Part shown: one piece after another, positions 8,725 through 17,158 of the stretch
How positions within the stretch are numbered: position 1 is the stretch's first letter
How the letters are laid out: each line of letters begins with the position of its first letter
Origin: Nitratiruptor sp. YY08-10
GTDB lineage: Bacteria; Campylobacterota; Campylobacteria; Campylobacterales; Nitratiruptoraceae
Direction of reading: 5' to 3'
Assembly (NCBI RefSeq): GCF_016629565.1
Contig: NZ_AP023057.1
Coordinates: 1,054,001-1,118,000 of the forward strand
DNA: 64,000 nt
Made by a program: the position numbers and the translations under genes
The notes under the pieces: model-generated
Database searches by the model: none
Seen by the model: the letters and a program-made list of their open reading frames with translations, nothing else
Told to the model about the DNA's origin: nothing

Positions 8725-8757
8725 TCTCTATGAAAAAAATACTATAAAGGATGAATC

Positions 8758-9117
8758 ATGAAAAAACTTGCAATTTTAGCACTCGGTGCAATGCTTCTTT
8801 TTGCAGCCGGCTTTCAAAAGCATGTCAAATACAGAGGCTTCAAGATCGATATAATCTCTACCAAACCTTTGAGTGTAGGAGCAAATTCCTTTTTGCTTCA
8901 TATAAACAAAAAAAATATTAAAGATGTAAGAGTCAAGTTTTTCATGCCAGCAATGCCTGGTATGCCATATATGGAAAGCTGGGCAAATATTATAAAAAAT
9001 GACAATGGCTATCAAGCTAATGTCAAATTACCTATGGGAGGAACATGGCAAGTCCATATTTTTATCACGACAAATAGCGGTAAAAAGTATCGCATAAAAA
9101 CTTCGGTAAATATCTAA
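8758..9117 (+). CDS. Small exported YtkA-like domain protein
   Basis: 119 residues: signal peptide (ending L-L-F-A-A-G), then one beta-sandwich domain with the Met-rich strand F-F-M-P-A-M-P-G-M-P-Y-M followed later by L-P-M-G-G-T-W-Q-V-H. This is the pattern of YtkA/FixH-like periplasmic domains, where M-P-x-M motifs can bind copper. It is the first gene of the rightward CusABC-like operon, with an AAGGA site upstream and one base between its stop and the next ATG. A periplasmic Cu(I) chaperone feeding the pump is a reasonable inference. Confidence 0.75.
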   Translation: MKKLAILALGAMLLFAAGFQKHVKYRGFKIDIISTKPLSVGANSFLLHINKKNIKDVRVKFFMPAMPGMPYMESWANIIKNDNGYQANVKLPMGGTWQVHIFITTNSGKKYRIKTSVNI

Positions 9118-9118
9118 A

Positions 9119-10291
9119 ATGAAAAGACATTTCATAATAGCAGCGATTTTTGGTTCGCTGCTGCAAGCTCAAAACATCGAAACAATTGTCAAAATCGCTT
9201 TACAAAAAAACAACTCTTTACATGCCATTCAAAAACTATTGAAAAAAATGGATATTGAGTATAAGAAAGCAAAAAATTGGAAAAATCCGACTTTAAAGAT
9301 ATCTATAAATGATCTTCGTTTAGATAGGCCATTTTCACGAGATCTCGAGCCTATGCAAACGCAACAGATTAGCATCACACAAAAAATTCCAACATTTGGG
9401 AAAAAAGAGTTCGATGCAAAACTGGTCAAACAAAAAAAGCAAGTCATTTTTAAAGATCTTGAGGTTGCAAAAAATAGGCTTGCATTTGAGATTTTTAAAA
9501 ATGCACTTTTTTATCAAAAAGCAGTCCAAAAGCAAAAAATAGTAAATAACTATATTCATCTTGTTAAACAAAGTATTGATCTATACAGCAAAATGCTGAT
9601 TGTGGATAGCAGCTATCATTTGGCTTTGATGCAGAGCAAAATATTTTTATCTGATCTAAAAACCACGCAAGAAGAGCTTATTTTTTCACAAACAAAAGCC
9701 ATGCACACACTCTCGTATCTTACTTCACAAAAAATTACTCGTATCGATCCAATTCAAGATATCAAAATAGATAAAAAAACTTTTCCACATATTGAAAAAC
9801 TCCAAGAAAAAAAGCGCTATAAACAGCTTTTAGCAAAAAGATATCTTTTAGATGAAAAAAGTGATATAAACCTCAATGTAGGCTACTTTCAAAGAGCAAA
9901 CTTTGATGATTATATCTCCATCGGTATTTCCATCTCTTTGCCGCTATATGGAACGGAAAAACTGCGATCTCAAGAAGCAAAAATTGAGGCGATGTCAATT
10001 GAGTCGAAAAAACAAGATGTGCAAATCTATGTGCAAGAGGAAATTGCCGCACTATATGAACAACTAAAAACCCTTCAAACACAAATTGCACTTTTGCAAC
10101 AGAGATCTTTAAAAGAGGTTGACCACTCTTTAGATCTCGTTCGTTCTCGCATAAGCTCTGGAGATATGCTTTACAAATATCTTGATACGCTCAAAAGCAA
10201 ATTTGCGATTGAACTAAAACTTATCGATTTTAAAATCCAAAAACTTCTAACAAAAGCAAAGATCAATTATTTAAATGGAGCTTATAAATGA
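9119..10291 (+). CDS. TolC-family outer-membrane channel of the copper-type pump
   Basis: 390 residues, with a signal peptide (MKRHFIIAAIFGSLLQA) and the two long helical hairpins of TolC/CusC-type proteins. Strand-like segments (W-K-N-P-T-L-K-I-S-I and I-S-I-G-I-S-I-S-L-P) precede each hairpin. No lipobox Cys is seen, unlike E. coli CusC. It overlaps the downstream adaptor gene by 4 bases (ATGA) and belongs to the operon with the CusA-type RND gene. Confidence 0.87.
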   Translation: MKRHFIIAAIFGSLLQAQNIETIVKIALQKNNSLHAIQKLLKKMDIEYKKAKNWKNPTLKISINDLRLDRPFSRDLEPMQTQQISITQKIPTFGKKEFDAKLVKQKKQVIFKDLEVAKNRLAFEIFKNALFYQKAVQKQKIVNNYIHLVKQSIDLYSKMLIVDSSYHLALMQSKIFLSDLKTTQEELIFSQTKAMHTLSYLTSQKITRIDPIQDIKIDKKTFPHIEKLQEKKRYKQLLAKRYLLDEKSDINLNVGYFQRANFDDYISIGISISLPLYGTEKLRSQEAKIEAMSIESKKQDVQIYVQEEIAALYEQLKTLQTQIALLQQRSLKEVDHSLDLVRSRISSGDMLYKYLDTLKSKFAIELKLIDFKIQKLLTKAKINYLNGAYK

Positions 10292-11256
10292 GACTATTAC
10301 TTATGTTTCTTGTGCCTTTTTTGTTGTGTGCAGAAAGGCTGAGCATAGAGCAGCTTTTCAATGTTAAAACGACAACAGTTGAAAAAAAAGATCTTTTTGT
10401 GCAAAAAACCTATCCTGCCATAGTGAAACTCGATGAGAGCAAAATCGTCGATATCGCTCCACGATTTTCTGGATATATAGAAAAGCTGTATGCAAAAGAA
10501 CCATTGCAACATATCAAAAGAGGCGATATTTTAGCACTTGTCTATAGCCCTGAAGTCTATAACGCAAAAGAGGAGTACAAAAACTCTTTGAAATTTGGTC
10601 TTGACAAGAGAATGACAACAGCTTCTTATCTAAAACTAAAACTTCTAAATATTCCAAAAGATGAACTCAAAAATCCTACAAAAACTTTAACTATTACAAA
10701 AATATTAGCGCCTATTGATGGATTTTTGCTCAAAAAAGATGTTTACCTGGGAAGTTTCTTTCAAAAAGGAAAAACAATTTTTCGTCTCGCATCAAATACT
10801 TATTATTGGATAGAGGCTCAAATTCCAAATAAAGATATCAATTTTTATAAACAATCTGACTCGATAATTGCCCAAATACGAAATGAAAAGTTACAAGTAA
10901 AAAAACATAAACTACTTCCTCTCATAAATTCAAACAGTGCTCTTGCAATAGTGCGTCTTTTTGTTGAGGCAAAAGGTATTCTTGCAGGAGAATATGCCAA
11001 AGTTACCATAAGAGAGCATAAAAAATCGATTCTCGTTATACCAAAAACGGCCGTTATTCGCAAAAATGGCAAATGGTACGCCTTTAGAGTTGGCGAATAT
11101 GAAGGGGAATATGAACCGGTTGTCGTTCAAATAAAGCCACTTGATAACAGATACTATCAACTTATCTCTGGGCTTAAAGAAGGTGAGACGATTGCCGATA
11201 GCGCAATGTTCTTGCTTGATAGCGATGCCCAGATAAATGGACTCTACAATGATTGA
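10288..11256 (+). CDS. RND periplasmic adaptor, CusB-like
   Basis: 322 residues: signal peptide (MRLLLMFLVPFLLCA), then a CusB-type domain beginning V-D-I-A-P-R-F-S-G-Y-I-E-K-L-Y. The helical hairpin is very short, reduced to about 50 residues around Y-S-P-E-V-Y-N-A-K-E-E-Y, as in CusB proteins where Y-S-P-E-L is a hallmark. The second lipoyl half and the beta-barrel follow. It has no Met-rich N-terminal metal-capture extension. It overlaps both neighbours, so the three pump genes are coupled. Confidence 0.87.
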   Translation: MRLLLMFLVPFLLCAERLSIEQLFNVKTTTVEKKDLFVQKTYPAIVKLDESKIVDIAPRFSGYIEKLYAKEPLQHIKRGDILALVYSPEVYNAKEEYKNSLKFGLDKRMTTASYLKLKLLNIPKDELKNPTKTLTITKILAPIDGFLLKKDVYLGSFFQKGKTIFRLASNTYYWIEAQIPNKDINFYKQSDSIIAQIRNEKLQVKKHKLLPLINSNSALAIVRLFVEAKGILAGEYAKVTIREHKKSILVIPKTAVIRKNGKWYAFRVGEYEGEYEPVVVQIKPLDNRYYQLISGLKEGETIADSAMFLLDSDAQINGLYND

Positions 11257-14200
11257 AAAAATTATAGAATTGAGCGCAAAAAATAGATTCTTGATTCTTT
11301 TATTTGCCCTCATTTTTGCAGGAGCATCCTATTGGGCCATAAAGAAAACACCTCTTGATGCTATACCTGATCTAACCCCACCTCAAGTCATCATACAGGT
11401 CAAATTTCCTGGACAAAGCCCAAAAATCATAGAAGATCAAGTTACCTATCCCCTTACAAGCTCTTTTTTGGCAATATCTGATATCGATACGGTTCGAGGC
11501 TTCTCAACTTACGAAAATGCGCTGATTTACATCATCTTTAAAGATGGAACCAATCTTTATGATGCAAGAACGAGAGTGTTAGAGGAACTGAGCAAAGTTG
11601 CACCTACCCTTCCCAAAAATGCAGAGGTAAGCCTTGGGCCAGATGCAAGTGGTGTTGGATGGGTGTATGAGTATGCACTGGTTAGCAATACAAAAGATTT
11701 GGCCCAGCTTCGCACATACCAAGATTATACTCTCAAATATGCACTCTTAGGTATTGATGGTGTAAGTGAAGTTGCCGGCGTTGGCGGATTTATTCCAAAT
11801 TATCAAGTGACAATCGATAATCACAAACTCATAGAATATGGAATTTCAGTCAAAGATATAGTTAAAACGCTAGAACTTAACAACAACGATGTTGGCGGCG
11901 GTATAACGATACAAAACGGGTATGAATGGATGATTCAAGCACGTGGCTACATCAAATCCTTGCAAGAAATTGAAGAGCTATCCATTAAAACGAAACGAAA
12001 GATTCCACTGAAAATCAAAGATATAGCAAGAGTCGAATGGACTGCCATGCCAAGACGAGGTCTAGCAGATCTGAACGGTCAAGGAGAAGTGGTTGGAGGA
12101 ATCGTTATTGCAAAATATGGTGCAAATGTCTATGCAACCATCAAAAAAGTAAAAGAAAAACTTTCACAACTCCAAACCAAAGATATCAAAATTATCCCTA
12201 CATACGATCGAAGCAAACTCATAGAAGATGCTGTAAGCACACTTAAAGATACACTCATTGAAGAGAGTATCATCGTTCTTGTCGTAATCGGTTTTTTTCT
12301 TTTTCATTTTAGAAGCACATTGATCGTATTGATCGTTTTGCCATTGACTATCGGTCTAACGTTTTTGCTTATGAAAATTTTTGGCATTGGCTCCAATATC
12401 ATGAGCCTTGGGGGTATCGCTATCGCTATTGGGGCTATGGTGGATGCGAGTATTGTCATGATAGAGAATGCCCACAAAAAACTGGATAGCATTAAAGATA
12501 AAAACTCCTTGACGCCAAGCAAGAGAGTTTCGCTCATCATTGAATCGTGTCAACAAGTCGGTCGTCCAATCTTTTTCGCCTTAGCCCTTGTCGTCGTTTC
12601 CTTTCTACCGATTTTTGCTATGCAAGGACAAGAGGGAAAGCTTTTTACGCCACTTGCCTTTACAAAAACCTTTGCTATGAGTGTAGGAGCAATCTTGGCT
12701 ATTACGATAGTGCCGGCTCTTATGATCTGGTTTATTAAAGATGTCCCAGATGAAAAGAGAAATCCAATCAATAGATTTTTTATCTGGCTCTATCATCCAT
12801 TTATCGTTATTGGATTGAAACTTCGCTACATTCTTATCCCCCTTTCAGTAGCTTTGCTTCTTTTTTCCTATCCGCTTTACAAAAAGCTCAAATGGGAGTT
12901 TATGCCACCACTCAATGAGGGCGTTTTGATGTATATGCCGGTTACTCCCTATGGCATTAGCATCGATCAAGCAAAGATGCTTACACAAATGACAGACAAA
13001 GTGATAGCCAGTTTTGATGAAGTAGAGACTGTCTTTGGAAAAGCGGGACGTGCCGATACTGCAACCGATCCGGCTCCAATTTCCATGATAGAGACAATCA
13101 TAACGCTAAAGAATGAAAAAATTGATATGAAAAAGCTGTTGCAAGAACTCGATGAGGCAGTGCAAGTTCCGGGACTAGTCAACTCTTGGACATACCCTAT
13201 TCGGGGCCGCATCGACATGCTTTTAAGTGGTATCAGAACACCCCTTGGCATCAAACTCTATGGAGATGATATAAAAAAGCTGCAAATATTAGCCAAAAAA
13301 ATTGAAACGAAACTTGCCGCTTTAGAACAAACAGAGTCTGTTTTTGCCGATAGAAGCGATACGGGATACTACATCGATATCGATACAGATCCCAAAAAAC
13401 TTGCTTTATACGGATTAAAACGATCGGATGTATTGGATTTTGTAAGCTTCGCAATAGGTGGAAAAAAAATTACAACAAAACTAAAAAACATTGAACGATA
13501 CCCTATTTCGATCCAGCTTGAAGAGGAGCAAAGAAACAGTCTTGAATCGATCAAAGAGCTTCGTATTAAAACAAAATATGGCTATATTCCTCTAAAAGAG
13601 ATAGCCAATGTCCATTATGAACAAAGTGCTTCTGTACTTAAAAGTGAAAAAGCAAAACCGGTCACCTACATCTATATCACTCCAATGCAAGGAGTGAGTG
13701 CATCAGAGTATAAAAAAGTTGCACAAAACGCCTTGCAAAGTTTGACTCTTCCAAAAGGATACTTCTATGAGTGGGCCGGTAGCAGTGAATATCTACAAAG
13801 TGCCATGAATACGTTCAAATGGATCGTTCCATCGGTGCTTCTCATTATTTTGATACTCATCTATTTTGCTCTTGGTGAAATTGTACCAACGCTATTTGTC
13901 TTCTTATCTTTACCTTTTGCTTTTTTGGGAGGACTTCTTTATATCGATTACTTGGGTTTTAATATGAGTGTTGCAGTGGTTGTCGGATTTTTGGCACTGC
14001 TTGGAATTGCGGCTGAGACTGCGATCGTTATGATCATCTATCTCAAAGAGAGCGTGGAAAAATATGAGAAACTGGATAAAAAACTACTCGTTGAAGCGAT
14101 ATATGAAGGCGCTGTTCAAAGAGTTCGTCCTAAACTGATGACCGTTTTTGCAATTTTAGCTGGTCTGCTTCCCATTATGTACACAAACAAAACAGGCAGT

Positions 14201-14323
14201 GAAGTGATGCAACGAATTGCTGCACCAATGATCGGTGGAGTTGCTACATCTGCCGTTTTGAGTCTAATCATTATCCCGCTTTTATATATGATCTACATCC
14301 AAATTTCAAAAAAAATTCGCTAA
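11249..14323 (+). CDS. cusA: CusA-type Cu(I)/Ag(I) RND efflux pump
   Basis: 1024-residue inner-membrane RND pump. The TM4 signature G-G-I-A-I-A-I-G-A-M-V-D-A-S-I-V-M-I-E-N-A-H matches the HME4 (CusA, monovalent Cu/Ag) consensus. The periplasmic segment R-G-R-I-D-M-L-L-S-G-I-R-T-P-L-G-I-K also matches CusA, where the Met is one of the copper ligands. ATG 11249 (M-I-E-K-I-I-E) is favoured over ATG 11237 because it aligns with the usual start of the family; either start overlaps the adaptor gene. Together with 9119 and 10288 it forms a complete CusCBA-like export system from the periplasm/cytoplasm to the outside. Confidence 0.92.
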   Translation: MIEKIIELSAKNRFLILLFALIFAGASYWAIKKTPLDAIPDLTPPQVIIQVKFPGQSPKIIEDQVTYPLTSSFLAISDIDTVRGFSTYENALIYIIFKDGTNLYDARTRVLEELSKVAPTLPKNAEVSLGPDASGVGWVYEYALVSNTKDLAQLRTYQDYTLKYALLGIDGVSEVAGVGGFIPNYQVTIDNHKLIEYGISVKDIVKTLELNNNDVGGGITIQNGYEWMIQARGYIKSLQEIEELSIKTKRKIPLKIKDIARVEWTAMPRRGLADLNGQGEVVGGIVIAKYGANVYATIKKVKEKLSQLQTKDIKIIPTYDRSKLIEDAVSTLKDTLIEESIIVLVVIGFFLFHFRSTLIVLIVLPLTIGLTFLLMKIFGIGSNIMSLGGIAIAIGAMVDASIVMIENAHKKLDSIKDKNSLTPSKRVSLIIESCQQVGRPIFFALALVVVSFLPIFAMQGQEGKLFTPLAFTKTFAMSVGAILAITIVPALMIWFIKDVPDEKRNPINRFFIWLYHPFIVIGLKLRYILIPLSVALLLFSYPLYKKLKWEFMPPLNEGVLMYMPVTPYGISIDQAKMLTQMTDKVIASFDEVETVFGKAGRADTATDPAPISMIETIITLKNEKIDMKKLLQELDEAVQVPGLVNSWTYPIRGRIDMLLSGIRTPLGIKLYGDDIKKLQILAKKIETKLAALEQTESVFADRSDTGYYIDIDTDPKKLALYGLKRSDVLDFVSFAIGGKKITTKLKNIERYPISIQLEEEQRNSLESIKELRIKTKYGYIPLKEIANVHYEQSASVLKSEKAKPVTYIYITPMQGVSASEYKKVAQNALQSLTLPKGYFYEWAGSSEYLQSAMNTFKWIVPSVLLIILILIYFALGEIVPTLFVFLSLPFAFLGGLLYIDYLGFNMSVAVVVGFLALLGIAAETAIVMIIYLKESVEKYEKLDKKLLVEAIYEGAVQRVRPKLMTVFAILAGLLPIMYTNKTGSEVMQRIAAPMIGGVATSAVLSLIIIPLLYMIYIQISKKIR

Positions 14324-14340
14324 GGGAATCTCCCCTTACT

Positions 14341-14374
14341 TTACACACTTTTTCCACACCCTTTTGCTTACAAT
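14341..14374 (+). promoter_or_regulatory. Response-regulator-type promoter of the SHOCT/CopB/TCS operon
   Basis: Heptamers TTACACA (14341) and TTCCACA (14352) start 11 bases apart, and a -10-like TACAAT (14369-14374) starts 17 bases after the second heptamer start. This is exactly the geometry seen at 8691-8724. It sits in the 69-base gap between the cusA-type gene and the SHOCT gene, so the downstream operon has its own activator-dependent promoter, probably autoregulated by the regulator encoded at 16520. Confidence 0.55.
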
Positions 14375-14392
14375 AAGAAAAAAGGAGTCATT

Positions 14393-14587
14393 ATGCATTG
14401 GATACAAGGTCATTTCATGGGATTTGGATGGATTTGTATTGTGATACTCTTTGCTATCGTTTTTTATTTTGCCAAGAGAAACTCTGACAAGAAAGATGCA
14501 AAATCGATTCTTGATGAGCGGTTTGCAAAAGGAGAAATCAGCAAAGAGGAGTATGAAGAGGTACTGAAAACTTTAAAGGATCACTGA
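14393..14587 (+). CDS. Small membrane protein with SHOCT domain
   Basis: 64 residues: one transmembrane helix (about residues 10-28), a charged linker, then I-L-D-E-R-F-A-K-G-E-I-S-K-E-E-Y-E-E-V-L-K-T-L, a clear SHOCT motif (short C-terminal oligomerisation domain). Such proteins are often found beside copper ATPases and cytochrome genes, with no defined biochemical role. It has a strong AAGGAG site, and its stop overlaps the start of the ATPase gene by one base (TGATG). Confidence 0.8.
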   Translation: MHWIQGHFMGFGWICIVILFAIVFYFAKRNSDKKDAKSILDERFAKGEISKEEYEEVLKTLKDH

Positions 14588-16545
14588 TGCATCACAGTAA
14601 TCATACCCATCATCTCGAAGATTTTAAAAAGCGCTTTATCGTATCGCTTATTCTCACCATTCCGGTACTTCTTCTCTCTCCGATGATTTGGGACTGGTTT
14701 GGTTTTAGATTGGATATTGCGTTTAGAAAAGAGATTATTTTTATCCTTAGCTCTATCATCTATTTTTATGGAGGCAAACCGTTTCTTTTGGGATCACTTC
14801 ATGAAATAAAACAAAAAAATCCCGGAATGATGACTCTTATAGCGATGGCTATAAGCGTAGCATATATCTACTCTACATACGCTCTTTTTCTTGAAAACGC
14901 AAAAGAGTTTTTCTGGGAGTTAGCGACACTGATCGATATCATGCTCATTGGACACTATATCGAATCAAAGAGCGTTGCAGGTGCTTCACAGGCACTGCAA
15001 AGTCTTGTGCAGTTGATTCCCAAAAAGGCACATGTAATACAGGACAACAAAATGAAAGATATCAGTATTGGGCAGCTAAAACCAGGAGATATCATTCTTG
15101 TAAAACCGGGCGAAAAGATTCCTATAGACGGAACTGTTCTTGAAGGAGAGGCACTCGTGGATGAATCCTTTTTAAGCGGAGAATCCAAGCCTGTCTCAAA
15201 ACGAAAAAATAGTCATGTTTATATGGGTAGTACAAATCTTGATAGCAGTCTCAAAATCATTGTCCAAAAACCGGGTGGTAAGAGCTACTTATACCAAGTT
15301 ATCAATCTAGTAAAAGAGGCGCAAATGAGTCGATCCAAGCTGCAAGATACTGCAAACAAAGCAGCAAAATGGCTCTTTTTTATTGCTCTTTTTGCAGGAG
15401 GATCGACTTTTATATATTGGATGCCGATACTTAGTGCAAATGAAGCACTGTTAATAAGTGTCACCGTTCTTATTATTGCCTGTCCCCATGCTCTTGGGCT
15501 GGCAGTGCCTCTTGTAGTAGCGATATCAACAACAAAAGCTGCTCATTATGGTATCTTGATACGCAACCGGGAAGCTTTTGAAAATTTAAGAAATATAGAT
15601 GCGATATGTTTCGATAAAACCGGTACATTAACAGAGGGAAAATTAAAAGTCAAAAATATCGTTGCAGACGATCCAAAAAAACTTCTTGCTTTTTCTGCTT
15701 CTTTGGAAAAACTTTCTGAGCATTCCATCGCAAAAGCCATTGTAGAAGAGGCAAAAAAAGCCAAACTGCCACTTTTATCGGTAGATAAATTTAAAATAAT
15801 TCCTGGAAAAGGAGCACTGGGTCTCATTAAAGGAGAAAAAGTTGTCATCGGAAACGATACAGCTTTGACTGAGCAAGGATTTGAGCTTCCTGAACAAAAC
15901 AGCGATGAAGTCGGAACTAAAGTGTGGGTTGGCGTAGGAAAAAAAATCCTTGGATACATTCTTTTAATGGATACGATTCGTACAGAAACAAAAAAAGCGA
16001 TTGCACTTTTACATTCCATGCATATAGAAACGGTAATGCTTACGGGCGATAATGAGATAACAGCAAAAGCGGTTGCAGATGAACTCCAAATGAAACGATA
16101 TTTTGCTCATCTTCTACCGGATCAAAAAGTAGCTATAATAGAAGAGTTAAAAAAGAGTGGAAAAAAGGTTGCCATGGTCGGCGATGGGATCAATGATGCT
16201 CCTTCTTTACTGAGTGCAAACGTGGGAATTGCCATAGGTGCTGGAACCGATATCGCCGCTCAAAGTGCAGATATTATTCTAACAAATAACTCTATATTTG
16301 ACATTGCAAAGGCTATTGCACTCTCATATGCGACATATTCCAAAATCATTCAAAATCTATGGTGGGCAAGCGGCTACAATATCATAGCAATCCCTTTGGC
16401 AGCCGGAGTAGCAAGAGGCGTAGGTGTTGCTATAACACCTGAGATAGGAGCATTGATGATGTCTTTGAGTACTGTCATAGTTGCAATCAACGCACAATTT
16501 TTAAAAAGGTTTCGATTCGATGAAAATACTGCTTTTGGAAGATGA
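14587..16545 (+). CDS. copB: CPH-type P1B ATPase, CopB-like copper exporter
   Basis: 652 residues. It has no ferredoxin-like metal-binding domain; instead the N-terminus is histidine-rich (M-H-H-S-N-H-T-H-H). The transmembrane metal motif is C-P-H (I-A-C-P-H-A-L-G-L), the P1B-3 (CopB) signature associated with Cu(II)/Cu(I)/Ag. The phosphorylation motif D-K-T-G-T-L-T and hinge G-D-G-I-N-D-A-P are intact. Two positions are unusual: the actuator loop reads L-S-G-E-S rather than T-G-E-S, and the nucleotide-domain motif reads S-E-H-S-I rather than S-E-H-P-L/I. It is flanked by the SHOCT gene and a two-component system in one operon. Copper export from the cytoplasm is likely, though Ag or other ions cannot be excluded. 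Confidence 0.9.
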   Translation: MHHSNHTHHLEDFKKRFIVSLILTIPVLLLSPMIWDWFGFRLDIAFRKEIIFILSSIIYFYGGKPFLLGSLHEIKQKNPGMMTLIAMAISVAYIYSTYALFLENAKEFFWELATLIDIMLIGHYIESKSVAGASQALQSLVQLIPKKAHVIQDNKMKDISIGQLKPGDIILVKPGEKIPIDGTVLEGEALVDESFLSGESKPVSKRKNSHVYMGSTNLDSSLKIIVQKPGGKSYLYQVINLVKEAQMSRSKLQDTANKAAKWLFFIALFAGGSTFIYWMPILSANEALLISVTVLIIACPHALGLAVPLVVAISTTKAAHYGILIRNREAFENLRNIDAICFDKTGTLTEGKLKVKNIVADDPKKLLAFSASLEKLSEHSIAKAIVEEAKKAKLPLLSVDKFKIIPGKGALGLIKGEKVVIGNDTALTEQGFELPEQNSDEVGTKVWVGVGKKILGYILLMDTIRTETKKAIALLHSMHIETVMLTGDNEITAKAVADELQMKRYFAHLLPDQKVAIIEELKKSGKKVAMVGDGINDAPSLLSANVGIAIGAGTDIAAQSADIILTNNSIFDIAKAIALSYATYSKIIQNLWWASGYNIIAIPLAAGVARGVGVAITPEIGALMMSLSTVIVAINAQFLKRFRFDENTAFGR

Positions 16546-17158
16546 TACTCTGCTTAGAGAATTAATGGTCGAACATTTGAATGAAAAACATGAGACAGTC
16601 ACTTTTGACAATGGTGAGGATGCTTTGGAGTATCTGTATGAAAACAGAGTAGACCTCGCACTTCTTGATATTAATGTCCCTGGACTTAAAGGCGATGAAC
16701 TGCTCAAAATTTTACGCAAAGAGCGTAATACAACTCCAGTCATTTTCATCACCTCAAACGACAGCTCATCCGATGTCAAAAAAGGTTTTGATCTAGGGTG
16801 CGATGATTACATCAAAAAGCCTTTTGAATTTGAAGAACTTGATGCTAGAATCGAGCATGTAAAACGTATTTATGGATTGGAAGAAAAGATAAAGATCGGC
16901 TATTTTCTTTTTGATCCTACAAGGCATATACTTCTCAAAGAGAATGAAACGATTCATCTTACACCAAAAGCAAGTGAAATCCTACACTACCTCTATACCC
17001 ATAAAGTAGTCACGAAAGAGGATCTTATCGCAAATATATGGAGCTATGATGAAGTTCCAAGTGAAGCAACTATTCGAAGCTACATCAAAACGTTGCGAAA
17101 AATTTTTCCAAATATAAAAACGATTCGAGGAAGTGGCTATGAGTTTGAGCCGCTCTGA
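16520..17158 (+). CDS. OmpR-family response regulator of the copper operon
   Basis: 212 residues. The receiver has an acidic pocket E-D-D near the N-terminus, the phospho-acceptor in L-A-L-L-D-I-N-V-P-G and the conserved K in Y-I-K-K-P-F. The C-terminal winged helix ends A-T-I-R-S-Y-I-K-T-L-R-K and R-G-S-G-Y-E-F. It overlaps the ATPase gene by 26 bases and the kinase gene by 20, so the three are co-translated. It is the obvious candidate to bind the tandem heptamers at 8691 and 14341, which would place both the RND pump and the ATPase under one metal signal. Confidence 0.9.
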   Translation: MKILLLEDDTLLRELMVEHLNEKHETVTFDNGEDALEYLYENRVDLALLDINVPGLKGDELLKILRKERNTTPVIFITSNDSSSDVKKGFDLGCDDYIKKPFEFEELDARIEHVKRIYGLEEKIKIGYFLFDPTRHILLKENETIHLTPKASEILHYLYTHKVVTKEDLIANIWSYDEVPSEATIRSYIKTLRKIFPNIKTIRGSGYEFEPL

